Shown: positions 18,156 through 27,712, numbered from the stretch's first letter. The stretch: 37,776 nt of DNA from Clostridiales bacterium (GCA_015056265.1 SVGR01000010.1:1-37776); one strand, 5' to 3'. Translations and numbers: made by a program. Notes: generated by a model from the letters alone, not told the origin.

Positions 18156-18184
18156 AGAATATCATGCTTCAGCCGGGATGTCAA
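18156..18184 (-). promoter_or_regulatory. Sigma-A-type promoter of rrf2-nifS-nifU
   Basis: Minus strand TTGACA - 17 nt - TATTCT. Confidence 0.75.
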
Positions 18185-18281
18185 TATCCCGCCGGGAATA
18201 ATCCGAATTTTTCCTCCATTCTTTCACATCGGCTGCCACATTTTTGTTCATTTTCTGCCAATGATTAATGTCAAACGCCCT

Positions 18282-18310
18282 TTGCATCTTTCGGAAGGTT
18301 TATGTATAAT
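18282..18310 (+). promoter_or_regulatory. Sigma-A-type promoter of the plsC-like gene
   Basis: TTGCAT - 17 nt - TATAAT. Confidence 0.7.
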
Positions 18311-18371
18311 GTAGTTGTGGGAATTTATTGATTTTTGTCTTCTCCCATTCTTATTACCCGGAGGTACATTC

Positions 18372-19580
18372 ATGCATGCATCCAAACGCCACGGCCGGGT
18401 ATGGCGCGTCTTATGCCGCCTGCTTCACCGTTATCTGGAGCGGAAATTTTGTTATCGTTATGAAAAGAATTTTCCTGACAAACCCTGCCTGGTGATTTCC
18501 AATCACGTCACCAACTGGGACCCCCTGCTGATCGCCATCAGTTTTCCCAGGCATTTTATGCATTTTGTTGCCAGCGAGCATATCTTCCGCTGGGGGCTGC
18601 TCAGCCGGTTGATCAGCTATCTGGTCGCCCCCATTCCCCGCGCCAAAGGTGCATCCGGCACAGAAACGGCCATGGCCTGCATACAAAAGATCCGGGAAGG
18701 CGGCTCTGTATGCCTTTTCGCCGAAGGTGAGGTCACCTGGAATGGGATCAGCCAGCCCGTTTTCCCCGGTACCGGCATGCTGGCCAAGGGCTGCGGCGCC
18801 ACGGTGATCACTTACCGCCTGGAAGGTGGTGCCCTTTCCCTTCCCAGATGGGCCAAAACCATCCGGAAAGGCGGCATGGAAGGCCGTGTTGTTCATGTAT
18901 ACACCCCGGACATGCTCAAATCCATGTCTGTTCAGGAAATCACCGATGCAATTCAGCAGGATATCCACACCGACGCCCTGAAGCGCTGCCAATCATCGCC
19001 CAAAGCTTACCCGGGCAAGCGGCTGGCAGAGCACTTGGAATGCGCACTGTTCCTCTGCCCTCAATGCAAAAGGATCGGTGGCCTTCACAGCCATGGCGAT
19101 TTCATCTCCTGCGCCTGCGGCCTGTCCCTGCGATATACGGATACAGCCTCTTTCGATCCGCCCCATCCTTTCCAAAATTTCCGGCAGTGGGACGACTGGC
19201 AAATGGATTGCTTGCAAAAAGGAGATTTCCTCCATCAGGATTCTACCCTGTTTTCCGACGATCAAGTCATCCTTGCAGAAATTCTTCCCTCCCATAAAAC
19301 CCGCGCAGTACTGACCGGCCTTCTGGAATTGGATCAGGAGGGCTGCATGCGCTGCGGAGAGGCCAGGATCTACCTGCATGAAGTAAGCCATATGGCCATC
19401 GTACAGGCCGATAAGCTCTTTTTCACCATAGGGGACCGCTATTATGAACTGCGGCCGAAAAAAGGCCCCATCAATTTCCGCAAATATCTGGCCGCCTGGC
19501 AATGCATCAAAAAAAAGGATGGAGAAAAACAATATGGATTATTCAGCCGCCAATCAAACGTTATGGAGTCTGATGATTGA
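18372..19580 (+). CDS. PlsC-like 1-acyl-glycerol-3-phosphate acyltransferase with C-terminal zinc-ribbon extension
   Basis: SNHVTNWDPL (HX4D) and LFAEGEVTWNG motifs; CPQC...CAC in the C-terminal half; GGAGG RBS before ATG 18372. Confidence 0.85.
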   Translation: MHASKRHGRVWRVLCRLLHRYLERKFCYRYEKNFPDKPCLVISNHVTNWDPLLIAISFPRHFMHFVASEHIFRWGLLSRLISYLVAPIPRAKGASGTETAMACIQKIREGGSVCLFAEGEVTWNGISQPVFPGTGMLAKGCGATVITYRLEGGALSLPRWAKTIRKGGMEGRVVHVYTPDMLKSMSVQEITDAIQQDIHTDALKRCQSSPKAYPGKRLAEHLECALFLCPQCKRIGGLHSHGDFISCACGLSLRYTDTASFDPPHPFQNFRQWDDWQMDCLQKGDFLHQDSTLFSDDQVILAEILPSHKTRAVLTGLLELDQEGCMRCGEARIYLHEVSHMAIVQADKLFFTIGDRYYELRPKKGPINFRKYLAAWQCIKKKDGEKQYGLFSRQSNVMESDD

Positions 19581-20919
19581 ACTGGGCGTTATTGCCGGAG
19601 CGGTTCTGTTCTGCAATGTGCTGCGCCGGAAGGTAGCCCTGATTCGCAAATCTCTGATTCCCCTTTCCGTACTGGCCGGATTTTTGCTGCTGTTTATCAA
19701 GGTAACCGGCATATACAAGCCCAACAATGAGCTGCTGGAAATGCTGGTATTTCATTGCATTGCCCTGGGCTTTATTGCCATGTCCCTGCGTACCCGCATC
19801 AAAACCCGGCACCAGGATGAAAACTATACCGGCTTCAAATCCGGCGCCCTGATCGTGAGTACTTATCTGGTGCAGGCTATTATAGGCCTTGGCATCACGT
19901 TGGGGCTTTCTTATCTTCTGATGCCTGATCTTTTCCAGGCAGCGGGGCTATTGCTGCCCATGGGCTTTGGCCAGGGCCCCGGTCAGGCCAATAACGTGGG
20001 CACCACCTATGAAACGCTGGGCTTTTCCGGGGGCAACAGCTTCGGCCTGGCCATTGCCGCAGCCGGCTATCTGTGCGCCTGTACGGTGGGGGTGTTCATG
20101 CTCAGCCGCTGGTCAAAAAAGGGATTGCTGCGTACCGGCAATCGGGAATACGACGCCGAAATACAGCAGGATGGCTATTTCCAGGAAAAGAACGAAATTC
20201 CCGTTTCCGATTCCATCGATAAACTGTCGGTGCAGATTTGCCTGGTGCTGCTTTCCTATCTCATCACTTATCTGATCACCTGGGGGATCACCGCCGCCCT
20301 CTACGCCCTGGCCCCGGGCCTGGCCAGAATGCTCAATTCGCTTTTGTGGGGCTTCAATTTTATAATTGGTTCCGTGGTGGCAATGGGTGTACGTGTCGGC
20401 CTGAATAAGGGCCAGCAGATCGGCCTGATCACCCGGCAATACCAAAATAATTATCTGCTCAACCGTATCTCCGGCTATTGCTTTGATATCATGATCGTGG
20501 CGGGTATTGCCTCGATCAATCCTGAGGATATCAGCGGCCTGTGGCTGCCCTTCGTGCTCATGTCCCTGGCCGGCGGCATCGGCACCTGGCTGTATCTGAA
20601 GGTGATTTGCAAAAAGCTGTATCCCGGTTACTATCGGGAAGGGTTGATCTCCATGTACGGGATGCTGACGGGCACCATCGGCTCCGGAATCCTGCTGCTC
20701 AGGGAAATCGATCCGGAACTTTCCACCCCCGCCGCCAACAATCTGGTCATCGGCAGCAGCTATGGCATCGTGCTGGGCGCGCCGCTGCTGGTGCTGATCA
20801 GCCTGGCAGCGGAATCCACAGCCATGTGCTTCCTTACCCTGGGATTGGCCGCTCTGTATCTGGGATTGCTTCTGCTTGCAATCTACCGCATTCGGAAAAA
20901 GCCCAGTTCCACCTCCTGA
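19534..20919 (+). CDS. Sodium/glutamate symporter-like (GltS family) membrane protein
   Basis: About 10 hydrophobic segments; GFGQGPGQANNVGTTYETLGFSGGNSFGLAIAAAGY; RBS-like AAGGATGGAG before ATG 19534. Confidence 0.7.
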   Translation: MDYSAANQTLWSLMIELGVIAGAVLFCNVLRRKVALIRKSLIPLSVLAGFLLLFIKVTGIYKPNNELLEMLVFHCIALGFIAMSLRTRIKTRHQDENYTGFKSGALIVSTYLVQAIIGLGITLGLSYLLMPDLFQAAGLLLPMGFGQGPGQANNVGTTYETLGFSGGNSFGLAIAAAGYLCACTVGVFMLSRWSKKGLLRTGNREYDAEIQQDGYFQEKNEIPVSDSIDKLSVQICLVLLSYLITYLITWGITAALYALAPGLARMLNSLLWGFNFIIGSVVAMGVRVGLNKGQQIGLITRQYQNNYLLNRISGYCFDIMIVAGIASINPEDISGLWLPFVLMSLAGGIGTWLYLKVICKKLYPGYYREGLISMYGMLTGTIGSGILLLREIDPELSTPAANNLVIGSSYGIVLGAPLLVLISLAAESTAMCFLTLGLAALYLGLLLLAIYRIRKKPSSTS

Positions 20920-20924
20920 TGTTT

Positions 20925-20969
20925 ATCCATCCTCCGCCCTGCGCACAATGCAAGGGTGGATTTTTTTCT
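20925..20969 (+). terminator. Intrinsic terminator after the gltS-like gene
   Basis: ATCCA...CCCTGC-loop-GCAAGGG-TGGAT followed by T7. Confidence 0.6.
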
Positions 20970-21060
20970 TTAAAAATCTTGCAGGAAAACAGGAATGAAC
21001 GGCGTATTGATATAAGATGCGTATTTTTCCCTATGATTTGCTCTGTAAGGAGGGCAATGG

Positions 21061-24000
21061 ATGCTGACCGAGGAATTTTTGCGGGTCAAGGCCGGGAAAG
21101 AGGAATTTTCCCAGGGCCAGATCCTCTACCATAGAACCCTTGTTCGGGAGGCCCGCCGGGGTAAGGATGAAATGATTTATTTGGTATCCGGCGAAGAAAA
21201 ACACTATGTAAAGGTATCCGCAGGGGCGCTGATCTGCGACTGTGGTGCCTCCTTTTGCCGTCATGCCATCGCCGCCGCCCTCACTGCCCTGGAAGCCGGC
21301 GTTTTGCAGGATATGGCCAAGCGCCGCGCCCAGCAGGCCGCTCCTGCCCTGTTTGAGGCGGTATCCGCCATGTTGCCGGAGGAAGACGGTATTGCACTGC
21401 AGCCCTCTCTTTTCCTTACCCGGGAGGGGCTGAGAATCGGCCTGAAAATCGGGGAGGACAGACTGTATGTGGTCCGTCACATCCCACATTTTCTTCAATG
21501 CCGGGAGGAGGGCACCGTGCTGCCCTTCGGCAAAGGATTTGAATATCGGCCCCAATGGATGCACTTTGACGAAAAGCAGACGAAACTGCTGGATATCCTG
21601 GCGGAATACTGCGAAAACCCTGCTATTCGCGCCCTGACCGGGGCGGACGCCCGGGTGATGCTGCTGCCTCCCCGGGCCGCTGCACGGGTGCTGGATGCAC
21701 TGCAGGATATGCCCTTCATTCTTCAGGCCGGCGGGGATCAATACGGCTTGAACGGCATCGCCGATAAACCGCTCCCCCTGAATTTTCATCTTTCCGGCGC
21801 CCCGCAGAAGCTGCACATTTCTGTGGAACTGCCCCAGCCCCTTCATCCCTTAACCCGGGATTTTTCCTATCTGCTGGCGGAGGGGGAATGCATTCATCCG
21901 CCCCTGGAACAGCGGCAGCTGATTGCCACCCTGGCCCGCTTCTCCATCGTGCAAGAAACGGCCTTCGCTTTCTCTGCCGGGGATACCCCCCGGGTGATGA
22001 GTGAATTGCTCCCCTTCCTGCTGCGGGTGGGGGATGTCACCATTGATCCTGCCCTGGAAAGCCATTTCCTGCATTTGCCCCTCCAGGCCAGAATATATCT
22101 GGATAAGGAAGGCCCGGATGTGACGGCCAAGGTATCCTTCTGCTACGGGCAGGTGGAAATCGATCCCTTCGCCCCGGAAACCGCCCCCAAGGATATGCTG
22201 CTGCTCCGTGACGCCACCGGTGAACGGGCAGTACTCGATGAACTGGCCCAGGATGGCTTCCATATCTGCCGGGGCAAGGTGTATCTCAGCGGCTCTGATC
22301 GAATTTTTGATTTTGTCACGGCAGGCGCCGGCCGTCTCACGCAGTTGGCCGAGGTCTTTTTCAGCAAGGATTTCCGCCGCATTGCCCCCCGCAGGCCCCT
22401 GTTCAAGGGGGCTCTACGTCTGCAGAGCGGGAAACTCATCCTGGAAATGATGGATGGGGACGCCCCTGTGGAAGAGCTTTTGCCCCTGCTGGAGGCACTG
22501 CGGAAAAAGCGGCGGTATTTCCGCTTTAAGGACGGCACATTCCTGGACCTTTCCGATGCCGATGAATGGCAGCCTCTGGCAGAAGCCATCACCGAAGCGG
22601 AGGAAACCACAGGCAAAAAGGAACTGGGCGCCTGCTGGGCTGCCTATCTGTCCGCCCTGATCAAGGAACATCACCTGCAGGTGGAATTGGATGCCGGCGC
22701 CTCCCAGGCGGCATCCATGGCATTCACGCCTCCGCCTCCGCCCCTTTCCTGCCTGCGTCCCTATCAGCAGCGGGGATATGAATGGCTGTTGTCCCTTCAT
22801 GCGCTGGGCATGGGCGGCATTCTGGCGGACGATATGGGTCTGGGCAAAACAGTACAAATGCTGTCCACTCTGCTCTCCTGCGTGCAAAACAGCGTGGAAA
22901 AGAAACCCTCTCTCATCGTTGCCCCCACCTCCCTTACCTATAACTGGCAAAGCGAATGCGCCCGCTTCACACCTGAATTATCCGTGCTGCTGCTAGGCGG
23001 CAGCCAGGCTGCCCGGGCGGAGCAAATCCAATCCATCCAAGGGAAAAATGCCCCCGATCTGGTGATCATCAGCTATCCTCTCATCCGCAGGGATATTTCC
23101 CTGCTTGCGGATATTCCCTTCCGCTTTGTTGTCCTGGATGAAGCACAGCACATCAAGAATGTGCAAAGCGTGGGCGCCCATGCCGTAAAGCAGCTGACCG
23201 CCGAAACACGCATTGCCCTCACCGGCACGCCCATGGAAAACCACGCCGGGGAGTTATGGTCTATTTTCGATTTTGTACTGCCCGGCTATCTGCCCCGGTA
23301 TACGGATTTCCTCCGCCGCTGGGGTGAGGGCCAGAACGCAGATGATCTGCGCCGCCGTATCCGTCCCTTCCTGATGCGCCGTCTGAAGGGAGACGTGCTT
23401 GGAGAGCTGCCCGAAAAAATGGAAAGTGTACTCATGGCCGAATTACCCCCGGAACAGCGCCGGGTATACGATGCAGCGCTGCTGCAAAAACGGGAGCGGG
23501 TGGGCGAAATCCTGCGGGATCGGGGCATGAGCCGTGGCCGTGCAGAGGTGCTTTCCGCCATCACGGAACTCAGGCAGATCTGCTGTCATCCCGCGTTGTG
23601 CCTGTCCGATTATTCCGGGGTATCGGGAAAGATGGAATTGTTCATGGATGTGCTGCCCGGTGCCCTGGCCCTGGGCCGGCGCGCCCTGGTCTTTTCCCAG
23701 TTCACCTCCATGCTGCATCTGATCGAAAAACGTCTGCATCAGGAGGGCATCCCCTATCTGTATCTGGACGGCGAAACCCCTCCTGCCCAGCGCCTGGAGC
23801 TGACCCGCCGCTTCAACGAGGGCGAAACCAGTGTGTTTCTCATTTCTCTGAAGGCCGGCGGTACCGGGCTCAATCTCACCGGCGCCGATCTGGTCATCCA
23901 CTACGATCCCTGGTGGAATCCCACCGCCGAGGAGCAAGCCACCGGCCGGGCCCACCGCATCGGCCAAACCAAGAAGGTGGAGGTCATCCGCCTGGTGGTG

Positions 24001-24147
24001 CACAATTCCATCGAAGAACAAGTGCTGCATATGAGCGACCGCAAACGTAAACTTTTCGATAAGTTGATCACCCCCGGGGAAGAGATGCCCACCCGTCTCA
24101 CCGAAAAGGATATACTTTCTCTATTTGACGCAGCAGACAAATCATAG
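21061..24147 (+). CDS. SNF2-family DEAD/DEAH helicase with SWIM zinc finger
   Basis: SWIM-like CDCGASFCRHAIAAALTALE; GILADDMGLGKTVQMLSTLL, VLDEAQHIKN, ALTGTPMENHAGELWSIFDF, LISLKAGGTGLNLTGADLVIHYDPWWNPTAEEQATGRAHRIGQ. Confidence 0.95.
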   Translation: MLTEEFLRVKAGKEEFSQGQILYHRTLVREARRGKDEMIYLVSGEEKHYVKVSAGALICDCGASFCRHAIAAALTALEAGVLQDMAKRRAQQAAPALFEAVSAMLPEEDGIALQPSLFLTREGLRIGLKIGEDRLYVVRHIPHFLQCREEGTVLPFGKGFEYRPQWMHFDEKQTKLLDILAEYCENPAIRALTGADARVMLLPPRAAARVLDALQDMPFILQAGGDQYGLNGIADKPLPLNFHLSGAPQKLHISVELPQPLHPLTRDFSYLLAEGECIHPPLEQRQLIATLARFSIVQETAFAFSAGDTPRVMSELLPFLLRVGDVTIDPALESHFLHLPLQARIYLDKEGPDVTAKVSFCYGQVEIDPFAPETAPKDMLLLRDATGERAVLDELAQDGFHICRGKVYLSGSDRIFDFVTAGAGRLTQLAEVFFSKDFRRIAPRRPLFKGALRLQSGKLILEMMDGDAPVEELLPLLEALRKKRRYFRFKDGTFLDLSDADEWQPLAEAITEAEETTGKKELGACWAAYLSALIKEHHLQVELDAGASQAASMAFTPPPPPLSCLRPYQQRGYEWLLSLHALGMGGILADDMGLGKTVQMLSTLLSCVQNSVEKKPSLIVAPTSLTYNWQSECARFTPELSVLLLGGSQAARAEQIQSIQGKNAPDLVIISYPLIRRDISLLADIPFRFVVLDEAQHIKNVQSVGAHAVKQLTAETRIALTGTPMENHAGELWSIFDFVLPGYLPRYTDFLRRWGEGQNADDLRRRIRPFLMRRLKGDVLGELPEKMESVLMAELPPEQRRVYDAALLQKRERVGEILRDRGMSRGRAEVLSAITELRQICCHPALCLSDYSGVSGKMELFMDVLPGALALGRRALVFSQFTSMLHLIEKRLHQEGIPYLYLDGETPPAQRLELTRRFNEGETSVFLISLKAGGTGLNLTGADLVIHYDPWWNPTAEEQATGRAHRIGQTKKVEVIRLVVHNSIEEQVLHMSDRKRKLFDKLITPGEEMPTRLTEKDILSLFDAADKS

Positions 24148-24153
24148 TATAAT
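24125..24153 (+). promoter_or_regulatory. Sigma-A-type promoter inside the 3' end of the SNF2 gene
   Basis: TTGACG - 17 nt - TATAAT upstream of the next CDS. Confidence 0.7.
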
Positions 24154-24203
24154 AAAATGAACCTAAAAACGCCCCAACGTATACTTGAAAGCAGGTTTAC
24201 AGC

Positions 24204-25325
24204 ATGCGAAAGCAGCAATTTGCCCCCATCAGCATTCCCCGGCAGCGGAAAATCGCCTATCTGGTGCTGCTGGCCGTTATCCTTCTGTTCTTTTTGATGA
24301 TCACAGGGGTTTTCGGCGGCAGCAGCCGATCCATGGCTGCCTCCAAATTGCGTTGCATGGCCACCCAGGATGTAACGCCCTTTGGCAATTCCGTGCTCTA
24401 TTATGACGGCATGACGCTCTATTGCCTCTCCCCCAACGGCGCCGAAAAATGGTACTACCCCCTGGGTGAAAACGCTAGTTTTTCCTGCAGCGACCAGGTG
24501 ATTGCTGCCTGGAGCGGCACCCAGCTGCATATCATCGGCCGGGACGGCATCGCCACCTATAACGATAACATGGCAGATGAAATCCAGTTTGCCAAGGTAG
24601 GCAGCCGCTATGTGGGCGTGGTGCTGGGATCCGGTGTCAGCCCTTCCCTGATCATCAAGGATATGCAGGGCACCACCGTGGACAGTGAAACCGATGCCTA
24701 TGTGGATATGATCATCCTGGATCTGGATTTCTTCAGCAATGGGGAATACTTGTGGACCACATCCATGAATGTATACGGCGTTACCCCTACCACCATCATG
24801 CATACCATGCGGGTGAATATGAGCAATTCCGGTGAAATTTCCCTGGGCGAAAACCTCACCTACGGCATCGTATATGCCGGCTCCAAGCTGCATGTGGTCA
24901 GCACCCAGCACCTCCGGCTCTATGATTACCGGGGCACCCAGGATACAGACGGGACGGTACTGGTATACGGCTGGCAAATGATTGATCACGCCGTGAGCGG
25001 CAATTCAGCCACTATGCTTTTTGCTCCCTCCCGTCAGATTGAAAATACCATTTCCTTTAATCAGCTGCGCCTGCTTTCCGGCAAAACCGATAAGCGCTTC
25101 ACCCTGCCCTCTGCCTGCCTGGGCGCATCCCTCTACAACAATAAAATCTATGCCATTGCCGAAAACGCCCTCTACCGGGCCGATATCAACGGCAAGCGCT
25201 TCAGCGCCATCAGCCTGCCTGCCTCCATGAATGGTGCGCCCATCACCAATTACCTGGGCATGCTGAATAATGGTGTGGCGCTGGTGGCATGCGACAGCGA
25301 CGTATACGCCATCACCCTGCCATGA
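24204..25325 (+). CDS. Membrane-anchored propeller-like protein (DUF5711-like), function unknown
   Basis: N-terminal TM KIAYLVLLAVILLFFLMITGVF; repeated beta-strand-rich segments resembling PQQ/WD-type propellers. Confidence 0.6.
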   Translation: MRKQQFAPISIPRQRKIAYLVLLAVILLFFLMITGVFGGSSRSMAASKLRCMATQDVTPFGNSVLYYDGMTLYCLSPNGAEKWYYPLGENASFSCSDQVIAAWSGTQLHIIGRDGIATYNDNMADEIQFAKVGSRYVGVVLGSGVSPSLIIKDMQGTTVDSETDAYVDMIILDLDFFSNGEYLWTTSMNVYGVTPTTIMHTMRVNMSNSGEISLGENLTYGIVYAGSKLHVVSTQHLRLYDYRGTQDTDGTVLVYGWQMIDHAVSGNSATMLFAPSRQIENTISFNQLRLLSGKTDKRFTLPSACLGASLYNNKIYAIAENALYRADINGKRFSAISLPASMNGAPITNYLGMLNNGVALVACDSDVYAITLP

Positions 25326-26434
25326 GCAAGGATGTAGGGCTGTATCTGCACATTCCCTTCTGCGCCCGCAAATGCGCTTATTGCGATTTTGCATCGTATG
25401 CCGGCCGGGAAGGGGATATGGGGCGGTATATCGACTGCCTGATATCAGAAATGCAAACATATCCCCGTGATGATTATCGCATTTCCACCCTATTTCTGGG
25501 GGGCGGCACCCCTTCCCTTTTGCCTCCCGCCCTCATGGATGAGCTGCTTACGGCAGTACGGGATCATTTTTCCTTCGTTCCCAATGCAGAATGCAGCTGC
25601 GAATGCAATCCCGGTACAGTATCCCCCGATCTTTTCCGTGTGCTGAAAAGCCAGGGTATCAATCGCCTTTCCTTCGGCGTTCAGGCCGTCCAGCCCCATT
25701 TATTGTCCCTTCTTGGCCGCATTCATTCCTGGGATGACGCCCGCCGCTCCGTCATGATGGCAAAAGAGGCTGGCTTTGATAATATCAACCTGGATATGAT
25801 GCTGGGGCTGCCCGGGCAAACCCTGGATGATGTGCGGCAGACCCTGGATGCTTTTCTCTCCCTATCCCCCACCCATCTTTCCTGCTATGGGCTGATTGTG
25901 GAGGAAGGCACTCTCCTACACCGTCAGGTGGAAAAAAAGCTGTGGCAGCTGCCCGAAGAGGATGATGAGAGGGCCATGTATGATCTGTGCCTCACCACCC
26001 TGGAAAAGCATGGATTCGAGCACTACGAAATCAGTAATTTTGCCCTGCCCGGCCTCCGCTGCCGCCATAATGCGGACTGCTGGCAGCGGAAGGAATATAT
26101 CGGCCTGGGCTGCGCCGCCAGCGGCTTTCTGGGAAATAAACGCTGGCAAAATCCCCCGTCCCTGGATGCTTATCTTGCCCATCAGCCGGGGGAAATCACC
26201 CTGCTCTCCCCGGAAGACGCCATGTTCGAAAGCCTGATGCTTGGCCTGAGGATGATGGATGGCGTAAGCGCCGACGCATTCTTCCGGATGCACGGGGTTA
26301 CGCTGGATAGCATATACGGTAAGAAACTGAAAAAGCCCATCTCCCAGGGCCTGATTGCCTGGCAGGACGGTTATCTTCGCCTCACCCGCCGGGGCATGGA
26401 TATGCAAAATGCAGTATTGGTGGAATTATTATAA
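25322..26434 (+). CDS. hemW: Radical SAM HemW (coproporphyrinogen III oxidase-like)
   Basis: LYLHIPFCARKCAYCDFASYAG; GGGTPSLLPPALMDELL; ATGA overlap with the preceding gene. Confidence 0.92.
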   Translation: MSKDVGLYLHIPFCARKCAYCDFASYAGREGDMGRYIDCLISEMQTYPRDDYRISTLFLGGGTPSLLPPALMDELLTAVRDHFSFVPNAECSCECNPGTVSPDLFRVLKSQGINRLSFGVQAVQPHLLSLLGRIHSWDDARRSVMMAKEAGFDNINLDMMLGLPGQTLDDVRQTLDAFLSLSPTHLSCYGLIVEEGTLLHRQVEKKLWQLPEEDDERAMYDLCLTTLEKHGFEHYEISNFALPGLRCRHNADCWQRKEYIGLGCAASGFLGNKRWQNPPSLDAYLAHQPGEITLLSPEDAMFESLMLGLRMMDGVSADAFFRMHGVTLDSIYGKKLKKPISQGLIAWQDGYLRLTRRGMDMQNAVLVELL

Positions 26435-26440
26435 ATTTTC

Positions 26441-26467
26441 TGGAACAAAATGCCCCCTTCTTTCGTC
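26441..26467 (+). promoter_or_regulatory. Putative ECF-sigma-type promoter of the SH3b lipoprotein
   Basis: TGGAAC - 17 nt - CGTC located 40 nt upstream of the ATG. Confidence 0.4.
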
Positions 26468-26506
26468 CTATATAGTGTAAGACAGATGCAATGCGGAGGG
26501 ATCGAC

Positions 26507-27712
26507 ATGAAAAAGCACACCCTGAAATCCATCCTCACCTTGGCCTGCGTCCTGTGCCTGTTGGCGGGATGCGTGCCTGCCCAGGCAACAGCCGCAGACG
26601 CTTCCTACGGCTATCAGGATTACGCCATCGTTACCGGCACATCCTATCTCAATCTGCGTCAGGGGCCCGGTACCGAATATACCTGGCTGGGTCGGGCCAA
26701 TGAAAACGATTGGGTGCGTATTCTAGGCGAATCAGGTAATTGGTACTATGTGACCATCCTGGAATCCAATCTTACCGGCTACATGAGCAAGAATTTCCTC
26801 ACCAAGGCTCCTGCTTCCGCCCCTTCCGGCAGCTTTGGCGGCGCAGTGACGGGTGTAGTCACCAATCCCAAGCCCACCCAGTTCCTCAATCTGCGCCAGT
26901 ATCCCAGTCTGGACGCCCCGGTTCTGGGCATCTTCTACAACGGCGCCACTTTCCAGGTGCTTGCCTCCTTTGATGGCTGGCATCAGGTAATTATCAATGG
27001 CCAGCAGGGCTATTTCCGCCAGGAATATGTGACGGTGCAGGGTGTTCAGGGCGGCAATGCAATCGCTACCATCCGCACGCTCAACGGCGGTAAGCTGAAC
27101 CTACGCAATGCCCCCACCTATAAGGGCAGCACCATCCAGGCCCAGATTGCTAACGGCCGGCAGGTTACCGTGCTGCTGAAGGGCAATCATTTCTGGAAGG
27201 TACAGGTGGACGGCCTCACCGGCTATATGGATTGCGCCTTCCTGCAGGCAGGCGCATCCTCCGCCCCCTCTCAGCCCTCCGTCCCTGCCCAGAAGCCCCA
27301 GACCAAGGGCTATGTTATCGTCAATAACCCAAAGGCCACCCAATTCCTCAATCTCCGCGCTCAGCCCTCCACCACTTCGAAAGTCATCGCCCAGTATAAA
27401 AACGGCATCCGCTTTGAAGTGATCGAGTACGGCGAAACCTGGTGCAAGGTATATGGCAGCGCCACCGGCAATATCGGTTATCTGATGACCAAATATGTCA
27501 CCGTTCACGGCCTGCCCGGCACACCCACCAAAACCGTGCAGAACGGCAACACCTACGTCAATCTCCGCTCCGCCCCCAGCAAGCAAACCGGGGATGTCTA
27601 TCAGAAGCTGTATTCCGGTGCCACCGTCACCGTGCTCACCCCCGGCGAAGAATGGACCCAGGTGCGCTATGGCAACATTGTGGGCTATATGATGACCTAT
27701 TTCCTCAAATAA
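26507..27712 (+). CDS. SH3b-repeat lipoprotein (five bacterial SH3 domains)
   Basis: Signal peptide with lipobox LLAGC; five YxNLRxxPs...GY(M/F) repeats; GGAGGG RBS. Confidence 0.88.
   Translation: MKKHTLKSILTLACVLCLLAGCVPAQATAADASYGYQDYAIVTGTSYLNLRQGPGTEYTWLGRANENDWVRILGESGNWYYVTILESNLTGYMSKNFLTKAPASAPSGSFGGAVTGVVTNPKPTQFLNLRQYPSLDAPVLGIFYNGATFQVLASFDGWHQVIINGQQGYFRQEYVTVQGVQGGNAIATIRTLNGGKLNLRNAPTYKGSTIQAQIANGRQVTVLLKGNHFWKVQVDGLTGYMDCAFLQAGASSAPSQPSVPAQKPQTKGYVIVNNPKATQFLNLRAQPSTTSKVIAQYKNGIRFEVIEYGETWCKVYGSATGNIGYLMTKYVTVHGLPGTPTKTVQNGNTYVNLRSAPSKQTGDVYQKLYSGATVTVLTPGEEWTQVRYGNIVGYMMTYFLK

Noticed and set aside
21007-21037. Promoter for the SWIM-SNF2 gene (TTGATA...TATGAT)
   Set aside because: Spacer is 19 nt, too long for a confident sigma-A call without transcription data.
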